NCBI RefSeq assembly: GCF_023702125.1
Contig: NZ_CP098415.1
Location: 124,001-188,000 of the forward strand
DNA: 64,000 nucleotides
From: Halorubrum hochsteinianum
GTDB taxonomy: Archaea; Halobacteriota; Halobacteria; Halobacteriales; Haloferacaceae
Reading direction: 5' to 3'
Shown here: piece by piece, positions 1 through 7,497 of the stretch
Position numbering within the stretch: the first letter of the stretch is position 1
Layout: every line of letters begins with the position of its first letter
The notes under the pieces: generated by a model
What the model was told of the DNA's origin: nothing
The model's input: the letters and a program-made list of their open reading frames with translations, nothing else
The model's database searches: none
Translations under genes and position numbers: made by a program

Positions 1-2
1 GG

Positions 3-1781
3 TCGATGGCGTGGTACGTCCCCTCGCACGACGGCGACCGCGTCGCGGTCGGCGTCACCGAGGGCGGCGACGAGAACTACGACGTGCGGGTGCTCTCGGT
101 GCCCGATCCGAGCGAAACGGCTCCGAACGCCGACGCGACCGACGGCTACGGCGCTGGCGTCGAGGAGGTCGCGGTCTTCCCAGAGCGAGGCCGCGTCAAC
201 GCGAACAGCCTCGCGTGGGAGGCCGACGGCGAGGGTCTCGTCTACGTCGCCACCGGCGGCGCGGCAGACGGCGCGCAGATGGACAAGGAGATCCGCCGAT
301 TCCGGTTCGCGGACGGGCCCGAATCGGAGGAGGTGCTGCTCGAACACGACGATCAGCACGTCTGGCCGAGAGTGACCGTCGACCCCGACTCCGGCCTGCT
401 CGCGGTCGCCTTCTCCGAGATGGTGGGGGGCACCGAGTGGTACGTCCGCGTCGACGGCGACCTCCGCCCCGTCCTGACCGACACCGACGCCGAGACGTCG
501 GTCCGGTTCCACGACGGGACCGCGTTCGTCTCCACCGACCACGAGGCTCCCCGGCGGCGACTGCTCACCTGCTCGGTCGAGCGGTTCCGCGAGGGCGACC
601 TCTCCTTCGACGAGTGCCGCGAGGTGCTCCCCGAGGGCGAGGGGATCCTCCGGTCGGCCGTGCCGACCCCCGACCGCCTGCTCGTCCACCGCCAGCGCGA
701 CGCGCACTCGCGGCTCTCGGTCCACGACCGCGACGGGGCGCACCTGCGCGACGTGTCGCTGCCGGACTACTGCTCCGTGACGTGGGTCTCCGCGGCCCGC
801 GACGCGCCGGAGGCGTTCTTCGGCGTGACGGGGTTCGACCGACCGCCCGCGGTCCGCGGACTCGACCTGGCGGACCGTGCGGGAGGTGACCCGGACGAGG
901 ACGATTCCGGGGAGGCCGCCCCCGCCGAGTCGACCGCGATCGACTCGGTGGACCTGTCGGTTCCCGACGACCTCGTCGTCGAACAGCGGTTCGTCGACTC
1001 GACGGACGGCGCGTCGGTCCCGGTGTTCGTCTGCTACCGCGAGGGCGTCGAGGTCGACGGGCCGCGTCCGACCCTGCTGTACGGCTACGGCGGGTTCCGC
1101 AACAGCGTCACGCCCTCGTTCGGGCGGTTCCGGCTCCCGTTCCTCGCGGACGGCGGCGCGTTCGCGGCGGTGTGCGCTCGCGGCGGTTACGAGTACGGCG
1201 AGCCGTGGCACGAGGCGGGGATGCTGGCCGAGAAGCAGCACACGTTCGACGACTTCATTACGGCCGGCGAGGCGCTCTGCGAGTCGGGGCTCACCGACTC
1301 GGACCGCTTGGCGGTCGCGGGCGGGTCGAACGGCGGTCTCTCCGTCGGCGCGGTGGTCACGCAGCGCCCGGACCTGTGGGCGGCCGCGCAGTGCGCGGTC
1401 CCGCTGCTGGACATGCTCCGGTTCCACCGGTTCCTGCTCGGCGAGTCGTGGACGACGGAGTACGGCCACCCCGAGGACCCAGAGGCGTTCGAGTACCTCC
1501 GCGCGTACTCGCCGTACCACAACGTCGACCCCGACGAGACTTATCCGCCCGTCTACTTCACCACGGCCGCGAGCGACACGCGCGTCCACCCCTCGCACGC
1601 CCGGAAGATGACCGCGAGCCTCCAGCACGAGGCCGAGGGCGGTCCCTTCCTGCTGCGCACCAAGTCCGAGACCGGCCACGGGGTCGGCAAGCCGACCTCG
1701 ATGATCGTCGACGAGCAGACGGACTCGTGGGCGTTCCTCTACGAGCGGTTGGACGTGGAGCCGTCCGGCGGTAACGAGTGA
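3..1781 (+). CDS. Prolyl oligopeptidase family serine peptidase (5' end missing)
   Basis: Serine peptidase of clan S9A, which cleaves short peptides after proline in the cytoplasm. The visible part has an N-terminal beta-propeller region (about residues 1-300) and a C-terminal alpha/beta-hydrolase domain. The nucleophile motif GGSNGG has its Ser codon at 1326-1328. The acid lies in SDTRVHPSHA and the catalytic His in the TGHG motif near the C-terminus. The frame is open to the first base, and about 590 residues are visible against roughly 690-720 for the family, so the true start lies upstream of the window and the ATG at 6 is probably internal. It converges on the phosphoesterase gene with one base between the two stops. 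The family call is firm; substrate specificity is not visible. Confidence 0.93.
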   Translation, partial: SMAWYVPSHDGDRVAVGVTEGGDENYDVRVLSVPDPSETAPNADATDGYGAGVEEVAVFPERGRVNANSLAWEADGEGLVYVATGGAADGAQMDKEIRRFRFADGPESEEVLLEHDDQHVWPRVTVDPDSGLLAVAFSEMVGGTEWYVRVDGDLRPVLTDTDAETSVRFHDGTAFVSTDHEAPRRRLLTCSVERFREGDLSFDECREVLPEGEGILRSAVPTPDRLLVHRQRDAHSRLSVHDRDGAHLRDVSLPDYCSVTWVSAARDAPEAFFGVTGFDRPPAVRGLDLADRAGGDPDEDDSGEAAPAESTAIDSVDLSVPDDLVVEQRFVDSTDGASVPVFVCYREGVEVDGPRPTLLYGYGGFRNSVTPSFGRFRLPFLADGGAFAAVCARGGYEYGEPWHEAGMLAEKQHTFDDFITAGEALCESGLTDSDRLAVAGGSNGGLSVGAVVTQRPDLWAAAQCAVPLLDMLRFHRFLLGESWTTEYGHPEDPEAFEYLRAYSPYHNVDPDETYPPVYFTTAASDTRVHPSHARKMTASLQHEAEGGPFLLRTKSETGHGVGKPTSMIVDEQTDSWAFLYERLDVEPSGGNE

Positions 1782-1782
1782 A

Positions 1783-2463
1783 CTACTCGCCCTCGTAGAG
1801 GCGCTCGGCGGTGAGCTCCGGGAGGTCGGCCTCGCGGACCGCCTCGGCGACGCGGTCGATGTCGTACTCCACCCGGTGCGTCTCCACCGCGTCGACTCCC
1901 TCGTCGGTCGCGTCGAGGACCGCGTAGCCGGCGCGCGGGTCGCCGTCGCGCGGCTGGCCGACGCTGCCGGGGTTACAGACGAACCCACCCGCCACCCCGC
2001 GGACGCCCTGAACGTGGGTGTGGCCGAGGACGATGCCGTCGTACTCGCCCATGTGGCGGTCGAGGGTCGGGAACTCCTCCGGGTAGACGTAGGCGTCCTC
2101 GCGCTCGGCGGCGGGGTGGGAGTGGACGAGCAGGTAGCGGTCGCCCGCGAACGTCTCGGTGCGGGGGAGCCCGCCGAGCCACTCGCGCTGCTCGTCGGAC
2201 AGCGACGCCTTCGCGCGTTCGAGGCCGGCCTCGGCCATCCGGTTCGCGCGGTAGCGCTCGGGCGTCTCGACAGTCCGGTCGTGGTTCCCGCGCACCGTCG
2301 CGGCCGCGACCTCGCGCACGCGCTCGACGCACTCGGCCGGCCACGGGTTGTAGCCGATCACGTCGCCCGCGCAGTAGACCCGGTCGACGGCGGGCATGTC
2401 GTTGAGGACCGCCTCCAGCGCGGGGAGGTTCGCGTGGACGTCCGAGATGAGGCCGATCTTCAT
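1783..2463 (-). CDS. Metallophosphoesterase (YfcE/MJ0936 type)
   Basis: Calcineurin-like phosphodiesterase of 226 residues, the normal size for the archaeal MJ0936/YfcE group. The dimetal motifs appear in order: DVHAN near the N-terminus (residues 8-12), GDVIGYNP, GNHD, then HSHP and GHTH. The group hydrolyses phosphodiesters in vitro; the physiological substrate is unknown. The start MKIGLISDVH places the first metal-binding strand directly at the N-terminus, as in homologues. The gene is transcribed away from the repeat-rich gap at 2464-2980 and no partner gene is adjacent on its strand. Confidence 0.9.
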   Translation of the reverse strand: MKIGLISDVHANLPALEAVLNDMPAVDRVYCAGDVIGYNPWPAECVERVREVAAATVRGNHDRTVETPERYRANRMAEAGLERAKASLSDEQREWLGGLPRTETFAGDRYLLVHSHPAAEREDAYVYPEEFPTLDRHMGEYDGIVLGHTHVQGVRGVAGGFVCNPGSVGQPRDGDPRAGYAVLDATDEGVDAVETHRVEYDIDRVAEAVREADLPELTAERLYEGE

Positions 2464-2980
2464 CGAGCGACGGTTCGATCGGCGGGAGGGAATAGGTTGT
2501 GCCGAGGGGCGGCATGGAAGGAGTAGTACGCGAACTTCGTGTCCGGGGTATCGACCGAAATTAGAAACACCTCACCCGCGGTGCGGTGGCGCGTGCCTGC
2601 GAGCGCCCGAAGGGCGCGAGACAGCACGCGCGAGGTCGCCGGCGCGTAGCGCCGGCTGCCAGAGAATCTTCGATTCTCGCTGGAGTCGGTCGCCGAGCGA
2701 AGCGACGGCGACCGACGAGGCTGGGGAGGCGTGAGGTGCGGTGCTGTGCGGGGTGGGACTCGAAGGGGCAGTCGCGAGGGAGTCAGACGCTTGCTGCGCT
2801 CCTCGTCACTCGCTCCGCTCGTTCCTGCGGTGCTTGCGTCGCCTCTGACTCCCTCGCGACTGGGGCTTCGGTTGTCGTGTGATCGGTGAGAAGCGGGCAG
2901 CGGCGAGTTGCCGAAGCCCTGACGATCCTCGCCGTGTCAGCACGGAGCCAATTCGCGCAGCCGATACCGGAGGAAACTGA
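2464..2980. other. Gene-free gap holding a structured repeat
   Basis: This 517-base gap separates the divergent phosphoesterase start from the 3' end of msrA. I see no credible gene in it. Most of it, 2583-2880, is copy A of the dispersed structured repeat. The short proteins that can be translated here are Arg-rich and have palindromic coding DNA, so they are artefacts of the repeat. Confidence 0.8.
2583..2880 (+). repeat. Dispersed structured repeat, copy A
   Basis: Non-coding element also present at 4014-4312 (reversed) and 35866-36027. It begins with an outer stem GCGCGTGC/GCACGCGC (2589-2596 with 2624-2631) around GCGCCC-gaa-GGGCGC (2603-2617). Hairpins follow at 2638-2656, 2662-2678 and 2685-2716, the last with an 11-bp stem. 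Next is a 25-base box at 2717-2741, identical to the one in copy C. The right half is a large foldback with perfect 19-base arms, 2769-2787 and 2844-2862, followed by CTGGGGCTTCGG. Relation to mobile elements or RNA genes is unknown. Confidence 0.85.
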
Positions 2981-3520
2981 TTACGCCGTCACCTTCTCCC
3001 GGAAGCGCTCGCGGACCTTCTCGATCTTCGGCTGTGCGTGCATCGAGCAGTAGGCGTCCTCCGGGTTCTTCTCGAAGTAGTCCTGATGCTTCTCCTCGGC
3101 GCGGTAGAACGTCTCCAGCGGCTCGACCTCGGTGACCACGTCGTCGTCGTAGCCGCCCTCCTCGTCGAGCGCCTCGACGTACCGCGTCGCGGCCTCGTGC
3201 TGGTCGTCGTCGTGCGTCAGGATGATCGAGCGGTACTGGCTCCCCACGTCCGGGCCCTGCCGGTTGAGCTGCGTGGGGTCGTGGACGGTGAAGAAGATCT
3301 CCAGAACGTCCCCGTAGGAGAGCGCGTCCGGGTCGTACTCGACCTGAATGACCTCGGCGTGGCCGGTGTTGCCGGTACACACCTCGCGGTACGTGGGGTC
3401 CTCGGCGTGGCCGCCCGCGTAGCCGGAAGTGACGCTCTCGACGCCGTCGAGTTCCTTGAACGCCGCTTCGGTGCACCAGAAGCAGCCGCCGCCGACCGTC
3501 GCCGTCTCGGTGTCTGTCAT
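2981..3520 (-). CDS. msrA: Peptide-methionine (S)-S-oxide reductase MsrA
   Basis: Reduces methionine-S-sulfoxide in proteins and free methionine as part of oxidative-damage repair in the cytoplasm. The catalytic motif GCFWC is at residues 12-16 with the nucleophile Cys13. The family patterns YAGGHAEDPTYREVCTG, GHAEV and FFTVHDPTQ follow in order. The length is 179 residues, normal for the family. The start at 3520 (MTDTET) was chosen because upstream in-frame codons add about 70 residues unlike any MsrA, and homologues begin just before the GCFWC strand. It is divergent from the small membrane gene at 3636. Confidence 0.96.
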   Translation of the reverse strand: MTDTETATVGGGCFWCTEAAFKELDGVESVTSGYAGGHAEDPTYREVCTGNTGHAEVIQVEYDPDALSYGDVLEIFFTVHDPTQLNRQGPDVGSQYRSIILTHDDDQHEAATRYVEALDEEGGYDDDVVTEVEPLETFYRAEEKHQDYFEKNPEDAYCSMHAQPKIEKVRERFREKVTA

Positions 3521-3635
3521 ACTCCTTCGTTGGCGTCGCAGACGTATTAATGGCGCGCGGAACGAGGCGGAGAAACCGTTTCCGACGGGACGCCGACCCG
3601 AAGACATATCTCCGTGGCGCAGCGATCCCCGCTCG

Positions 3636-3950
3636 ATGATAGCGTGGCTCGGCGGCGAGGGGAACGTGATCTCGCTGTTGATTCCGCTGTTCGGGATCTG
3701 TCTTGTCTTGATTGCCGACAGAGTGACCGAAACCAACCGCGCGAAGCGGTACTTCCTCTCCGGGTTCGTCCTCTGGTTCGGGTTCCGAGTCGTGATCGGG
3801 CTCGAACAGGGTACCCTCGTCTCTTTCCCCCGTCCGGTCGGAATCCTCGTCGCTCTCTCGCTGTTGGTCGGGTTTCTCTCCCTGACGTGCTACGGGTACT
3901 ACGTCGTGTGGAGGGGACGCGACCCGATCGCGTCTCGGCTGGCATCTTGA
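3636..3950 (+). CDS. Small membrane protein, unknown
   Basis: A 104-residue protein that I do not recognise. It shows three hydrophobic segments, roughly residues 10-27, 43-60 and 72-95, joined by short charged loops, so it is probably a small integral membrane protein. The ATG at 3636 was chosen because an AT-rich, TATA-like stretch (acatatc, about 3603-3609) lies about 27 nt upstream, which fits the leaderless promoters common in haloarchaea; a longer frame runs upstream but overlaps msrA on the other strand. It is followed by the repeat-bearing gap and has no evident operon partner. Confidence 0.6.
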   Translation: MIAWLGGEGNVISLLIPLFGICLVLIADRVTETNRAKRYFLSGFVLWFGFRVVIGLEQGTLVSFPRPVGILVALSLLVGFLSLTCYGYYVVWRGRDPIASRLAS

Positions 3951-4426
3951 CCGCGACCCGTGAAGTTCCGGGCGCTCGGTTATACGCGACTGCTCTCGTC
4001 ACGACCGGGACCGCCGAAGCCCCAGCCGCGAGGGCGACGCACGCTCCCTGTGCTCCTCGCTCAGTCGCTACCGCTCCTTCGCTGCGGTGCTTGCGTCGTC
4101 ATCAGAACGCGAAGCGTTCTGATTGGCTCACGAGAGCTCCGCTCTCGTGAACGCCTGCGTCGCCCTCGCGCATGCCCTTTCGAGTCCCGCCCCGCACCGC
4201 AACCGCAGCCTCATACCTCCCCACCCTCGCGGCTCCCTTCGCTTCGCTCCGGTCGCCGCGTCCCTCGCGCGTGCGACTCGCGCCCTCCGGGCGCTCGTCG
4301 GCACGCGCCATCGCAGTTCGGTTCCCGAACACTCGTTGTCGGACTCCGGCCCCGTCCCGAACCAGTTCGCCCGGCAACCCCGCGGTCGAACGGTAGACCT
4401 TTGCCGTCGCCCGCACCAGTTCCGGT
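3951..4426. other. Gene-free gap holding a structured repeat
   Basis: This 476-base gap contains the reversed copy B of the structured repeat (4014-4312). The rest, about 4313-4426, is the upstream region of ribH. No credible coding sequence was found; translated frames here are low-complexity Arg/Pro/Ser strings caused by the palindromes. Confidence 0.75.
4014..4312 (-). repeat. Dispersed structured repeat, copy B (reversed)
   Basis: Reversed copy of the element at 2583-2880. Read on the minus strand it starts with the same GGCGCGTGCC stem and a GCGCCC/GGGCGC hairpin, then the conserved box (4203-4228 on the plus strand, diverged at a few bases). Its long foldback has arms CGCGAGGGCGACGCA (4027-4041) and the exact complement at 4156-4170, a sequence different from the arms in copy A. 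Inside are two further perfect hairpins, 4101-4110 with 4114-4123 and 4129-4137 with 4141-4149. It ends in CTGGGGCTTCGG (4014-4025 reversed). Confidence 0.85.
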
Positions 4427-4831
4427 ATGGTCTCGCTGGGACTGGTGGTGGCGCGGTTCAACGACTCCGTCACGGAGCCGATGGCCGAGGCCGCCCGGGA
4501 GGCGGCGGCCGACCGCGACGCCGTCGTCGTCGACGAACTGAGCGTGCCGGGCGCGTACGACAGCCCGCTGGCCGCCGACCGACTCGCGCGCCGCGACGAC
4601 GTCGACGCGGTCGCGGTCGTCGGAGCCATCGTCACCGGCGACACCGACCACGACCGCGTCATCGCGGACGCGACCGCCGAGAAGCTCACCGACGTGAGCC
4701 TCGACCGGGACACCCCGGTCGCGTTCGGCGTGAGCGGCCCGGGGATGTCCGGCGCGGAGGCGCGCGAGCGGATCGACAAGGGGGCCGACGCCGCGAACGC
4801 GGCCATCGACCTCGCCGAGGAACTGGACTGA
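4427..4831 (+). CDS. ribH: 6,7-dimethyl-8-ribityllumazine synthase
   Basis: Condenses 5-amino-6-ribitylamino-uracil with 3,4-dihydroxy-2-butanone 4-phosphate to lumazine, the penultimate step of riboflavin synthesis. The protein has 134 residues, typical of short archaeal RibH. It shows VARFND near the N-terminus, the substrate-site segment VPGAYDSPLAA, and VGAIVTGDTDHDRVI with the family's catalytic His at the H of DHD. The start at the ATG before SLGLVVARFN leaves only a few residues before the first strand, as expected. It lies 28 bases before the aminotransferase on the same strand, so co-transcription is possible. Confidence 0.92.
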   Translation: MVSLGLVVARFNDSVTEPMAEAAREAAADRDAVVVDELSVPGAYDSPLAADRLARRDDVDAVAVVGAIVTGDTDHDRVIADATAEKLTDVSLDRDTPVAFGVSGPGMSGAEARERIDKGADAANAAIDLAEELD

Positions 4832-4859
4832 CAGACACGAAGCCGACCACACACGACAC

Positions 4860-6014
4860 ATGAGCGACGCATACGACTTCTCGGAGCGGATCGGGCGCGT
4901 AGAACCCAGCGCGACGCTGGCGATATCGAACCTCGCGGCGGAGAAGGAGGCCGAGGGGGCCGACATCGTCGACCTCTCGGTCGGCGAGCCGGACTTCGAC
5001 ACCCCGTCGAACGTCGTCGAGGCCGGCAAGGAGGCCCTCGACGCGGGGCACACGGGATACACCTCCTCGAACGGGATCCCCAAACTCAAGGAGGCGATCG
5101 CGGACAAGCTCGGCGAGACCGGGATCGACGCCGACGCCGACGAGGTCATCGTCACGCCCGGCGGCAAGCAGGCGCTGTACGAGACGTTCCAGACGCTGAT
5201 CGACGGGGGCGACGAGGTCGTCCTCCTCGATCCGGCGTGGGTCTCCTACGAGGCGATGGCGAAGCTCGCGGGCGCGGAGCTCTCGCGGGTCGACCTCGCG
5301 CCGCACGGGTTCCAGCTCGAACCCGCCCTCGACGACCTCGCGGAGACGGTCTCGGACGACACCGAACTGCTCGTCGTCAACTCCCCGTCGAACCCCACCG
5401 GCGCGGTGTTCTCGGAGGCCGCGCTGGAGGGCGTCCGCGACCTCGCGGTCGAACACGACGTCGCGGTCATCTCCGACGAGATCTACGAGCGCATCATCTA
5501 CGACGCCGAGCACGTCTCGCTCGCGAGCCTCGACGGCATGGCCGACCGCACGGTGACGATCAACGGCTTCTCGAAGGCGTACTCGATGACCGGCTGGCGG
5601 CTGGGCTATCTCCACGCCACCGACGAGTTCGTCGGCGAGGCGGGGAAGCTCCACTCCCACTCCGTCTCCTGTGCGACGAACTTCGTCCAGCGCGCGGGGA
5701 TCGAGGCGCTGGAGAACACCGACGAGTCCGTCGAGGAGATGCGGGACGCCTTCGCCGACCGCCGCGACCTGCTCGTCGACCTGTTCGACGAGCACGGCGT
5801 CGACGTCGACGTGGGCGACGGGGCGTTCTACATGATGATCCCCGTCGACGACGACGACCAGGCGTGGTGTGAGCGCGCCATCGAGGAGGCCGCGGTCGCC
5901 TGCGTCCCCGGCAGCGCCTTTAACGCCGACGGCCACGCCCGTATCTCCTACGCCGCGAGCGAGGAGCGCTTGCGCGAGGCGGTCGACCGGCTCGTCGCGA
6001 ACGACCTGCTGTAG
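4860..6014 (+). CDS. aspC: Pyridoxal-phosphate aminotransferase (aspartate type)
   Basis: Fold-type I aminotransferase of 384 residues, class I/II, probably aspartate or related amino acid:2-oxoglutarate transaminase in the cytoplasm. Visible motifs: VGEPDFDTP near residue 40, the VTPGGKQALYE helix that holds the cofactor phosphate, SNPTG, SDEIYE, and the Schiff-base lysine in GFSKAYSMTGWRLGY (Lys239). The C-terminal PGSAFN and ARISYA are also present. Length and motif order match archaeal AspC-like enzymes. Exact substrate preference cannot be told from sequence, since aspartate, aromatic and alanine enzymes share this architecture. Confidence 0.9.
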   Translation: MSDAYDFSERIGRVEPSATLAISNLAAEKEAEGADIVDLSVGEPDFDTPSNVVEAGKEALDAGHTGYTSSNGIPKLKEAIADKLGETGIDADADEVIVTPGGKQALYETFQTLIDGGDEVVLLDPAWVSYEAMAKLAGAELSRVDLAPHGFQLEPALDDLAETVSDDTELLVVNSPSNPTGAVFSEAALEGVRDLAVEHDVAVISDEIYERIIYDAEHVSLASLDGMADRTVTINGFSKAYSMTGWRLGYLHATDEFVGEAGKLHSHSVSCATNFVQRAGIEALENTDESVEEMRDAFADRRDLLVDLFDEHGVDVDVGDGAFYMMIPVDDDDQAWCERAIEEAAVACVPGSAFNADGHARISYAASEERLREAVDRLVANDLL

Positions 6015-6062
6015 GCCCACCGGACGCGGCTTCCGGGCCCTCGCGCCCGGCCTCACGCCAAC

Positions 6063-6098
6063 GCTTTTTACCCGACTCTTCGAACTTTAGCGGGGTGA
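6063..6098 (+). promoter_or_regulatory. Promoter and Shine-Dalgarno site of the usp gene
   Basis: A T-rich TATA-like element (gctttttac, 6063-6071) lies about 32-40 nt before the start codon. A GGGGTGA at 6092-6098, four bases from the ATG at 6103, matches the archaeal anti-Shine-Dalgarno sequence. A short leader with a ribosome site is less common here than leaderless starts. Confidence 0.5.
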
Positions 6099-6102
6099 TG
6101 TC

Positions 6103-6618
6103 ATGTACGAGCGTATTCTCTACCCGACGGACGGGAGCGAGGGAGCGGCGACCGCCGTCGATCACGTCCGGGAGATGGCCGGGGCGTTCGACGCGACCGT
6201 TCACGTGCTGTACGTCGTCGACGCCCGGCACGCCGACTACGGACTGAGCGGCGCGTTCCTCGCCGACGAGGGGTCCGGCGTGCGTGCCGATCCCGTCCCC
6301 GACGACAGCGGTATGCTCGGCGAGGGGGGCGACGCGGCGGAGACGCGCGCGGCGCTCACCGAGCGCGGCGAGGAAATCGTCGAGCGGGCGGCGGCGAAGG
6401 TCGGGGACGGCGGGGTGGCGACCGAGACCGCCGTCGCGACCGGCACGCCGCACGAGGCGATCTTGGAGTACGCCGACGCGAACGACGTTGACCTCGTGGT
6501 GATGGGCACTCGCGGCCGGACGGGGATCGAGCGGTACCTCCTCGGCAGCGTCACGGAGAAGGTGGTGCGCCTGTCGGACGCGCCCGTCGTGACGGTTCGC
6601 GCGGACGAGCCGGAGTGA
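6103..6618 (+). CDS. Universal stress protein (UspA family)
   Basis: Cytoplasmic UspA-domain protein of 171 residues. It starts MYERILYPTDGSEGA, the first strand of the fold, and carries the ATP-binding pattern G-x2-G-x9-G-S/T near the end (MGTRGRTGIERYLLGSVTEKVV). A roughly 40-residue insertion after the second strand (about residues 48-95) is longer than in minimal Usp proteins. It probably binds ATP; no effector can be assigned. It is preceded by its own promoter and a Shine-Dalgarno site and is likely monocistronic. Confidence 0.9.
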   Translation: MYERILYPTDGSEGAATAVDHVREMAGAFDATVHVLYVVDARHADYGLSGAFLADEGSGVRADPVPDDSGMLGEGGDAAETRAALTERGEEIVERAAAKVGDGGVATETAVATGTPHEAILEYADANDVDLVVMGTRGRTGIERYLLGSVTEKVVRLSDAPVVTVRADEPE

Positions 6619-6714
6619 GGCCGCGGGGCCGCCGACCGCGGGGTCGCCGGGCCGCGAGACCGACCGCGTCGCCCGCACCGACGATTTTTGTCTCCGGATC
6701 GAGTACTCGCTTCC

Positions 6715-7143
6715 GTGAGCGACGCCGACGCACCCTCCATCCCCGATTCGGAGCGCGAGGCCCTCCTCGACCGCGTGAACAGCCAGAGCGCCACGGTCGG
6801 CGCGAGCGTCCCCGACGAGATCGAGATCGACGGGAATCCCGTCGACCTCTCCGCGTTCATCGTCGAGACCCGGAAGGTCGACGCCGTGCCGCCGGCGACG
6901 GACCGGAAGGTCACGGCGGCGAGGGAGCGGCTCCGCACCGAGCGAGAGCGGCGCGTCGAGCGGCTGGAGACGGCGGCCCTCGACCGCGAGACGGCCGAGT
7001 CGATCGCCGAGGAGGTGATCGGGATCGACCGCGCGCTGAACGCCTTAGAAGGGATCCGCCGCCCCGGCTTCGCCGACGAACACCACGCAGACACGCTGGA
7101 GAGCCACGAGCGCTGGCTCGCGTTCGTCGACCAGGTGCGGTGA
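6715..7143 (+). CDS. Haloarchaeal uncharacterised protein (DUF5788-like)
   Basis: A 142-residue, acidic, mostly helical cytoplasmic protein. It resembles a haloarchaeal family that I recall as DUF5788; the number is from memory. Conserved-looking features are NSQSATVGASVPDEI, VETRKVD and a charged helix rich in Arg and Glu (about residues 65-95). I chose the GTG at 6715 because a T-rich TATA-like element (gattttt, near 6682-6688) lies about 28 nt upstream, typical of leaderless transcripts; an in-frame TTG at 6688 overlaps that element. It sits just upstream of gatC, 51 bases away, on the same strand. No function is known. Confidence 0.7.
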   Translation: MSDADAPSIPDSEREALLDRVNSQSATVGASVPDEIEIDGNPVDLSAFIVETRKVDAVPPATDRKVTAARERLRTERERRVERLETAALDRETAESIAEEVIGIDRALNALEGIRRPGFADEHHADTLESHERWLAFVDQVR

Positions 7144-7194
7144 CGGCGCGCCCTTCCGAAACCCTTACTCGCCGCCCGCGTGGTACGTTCGGGT

Positions 7195-7497
7195 ATGAGC
7201 GACACCGCAGCGTCCGACGACGGCGCGGCCGCCGTCGACGCCGAAGAGGTCAGACACGTCGCCGATCTCGCGCGGGTGCGGCTCGCCGACGACGAGGTCG
7301 ACGAGTTCGCGGCGCAGTTCGGCGACATCCTGGAGTACTTCGAGGCGCTCGACGAGGTCCCCGAGACGGAGCGGGAGGAGGAGCTGGTCAACGTGATGCG
7401 CCCCGACGAGATCGAGGAGGGGCTCTCGCAGGAGGAGGCGCTCGCGAACGCCGAGGAGACGGAGGACGGCTTCTTCGTCGGGCCGAAGGTGTCGTAG
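7195..7497 (+). CDS. gatC: Asp/Glu-tRNA amidotransferase subunit C
   Basis: Small stabilising subunit of the GatCAB amidotransferase, which converts Glu-tRNA(Gln) or Asp-tRNA(Asn) to the amidated form. It has 100 residues with the family pattern VRHVADLARVRLADDEV near residues 18-35, FGDILEYFEALDEV, and a C-terminal DGFFVGPKV that threads between the other subunits. The start ATG at 7195 was preferred over an in-frame GTG at 7180. The gatA start codon follows the stop codon directly, so the two are co-translated. GatB is not in this window. Confidence 0.95.
   Translation: MSDTAASDDGAAAVDAEEVRHVADLARVRLADDEVDEFAAQFGDILEYFEALDEVPETEREEELVNVMRPDEIEEGLSQEEALANAEETEDGFFVGPKVS

Noticed and set aside
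2586-2882. Short open frames inside repeat copy A
   Set aside because: They are caused by the hairpin DNA and code for low-complexity Arg/Ser/Ala strings; similar frames recur in copies B and C, as expected for spurious ORFs on a repeat.
3429-3635. N-terminal extension of the small membrane gene at 3636
   Set aside because: It lies antisense to msrA, has no membrane or acidic character and starts far upstream of the TATA element.
3960-4863. Open frames across copy B and ribH, both strands
   Set aside because: The true gene here is ribH in its own frame; the longer frames contain palindromic repeat DNA and Arg/Pro/Ser-rich peptides.
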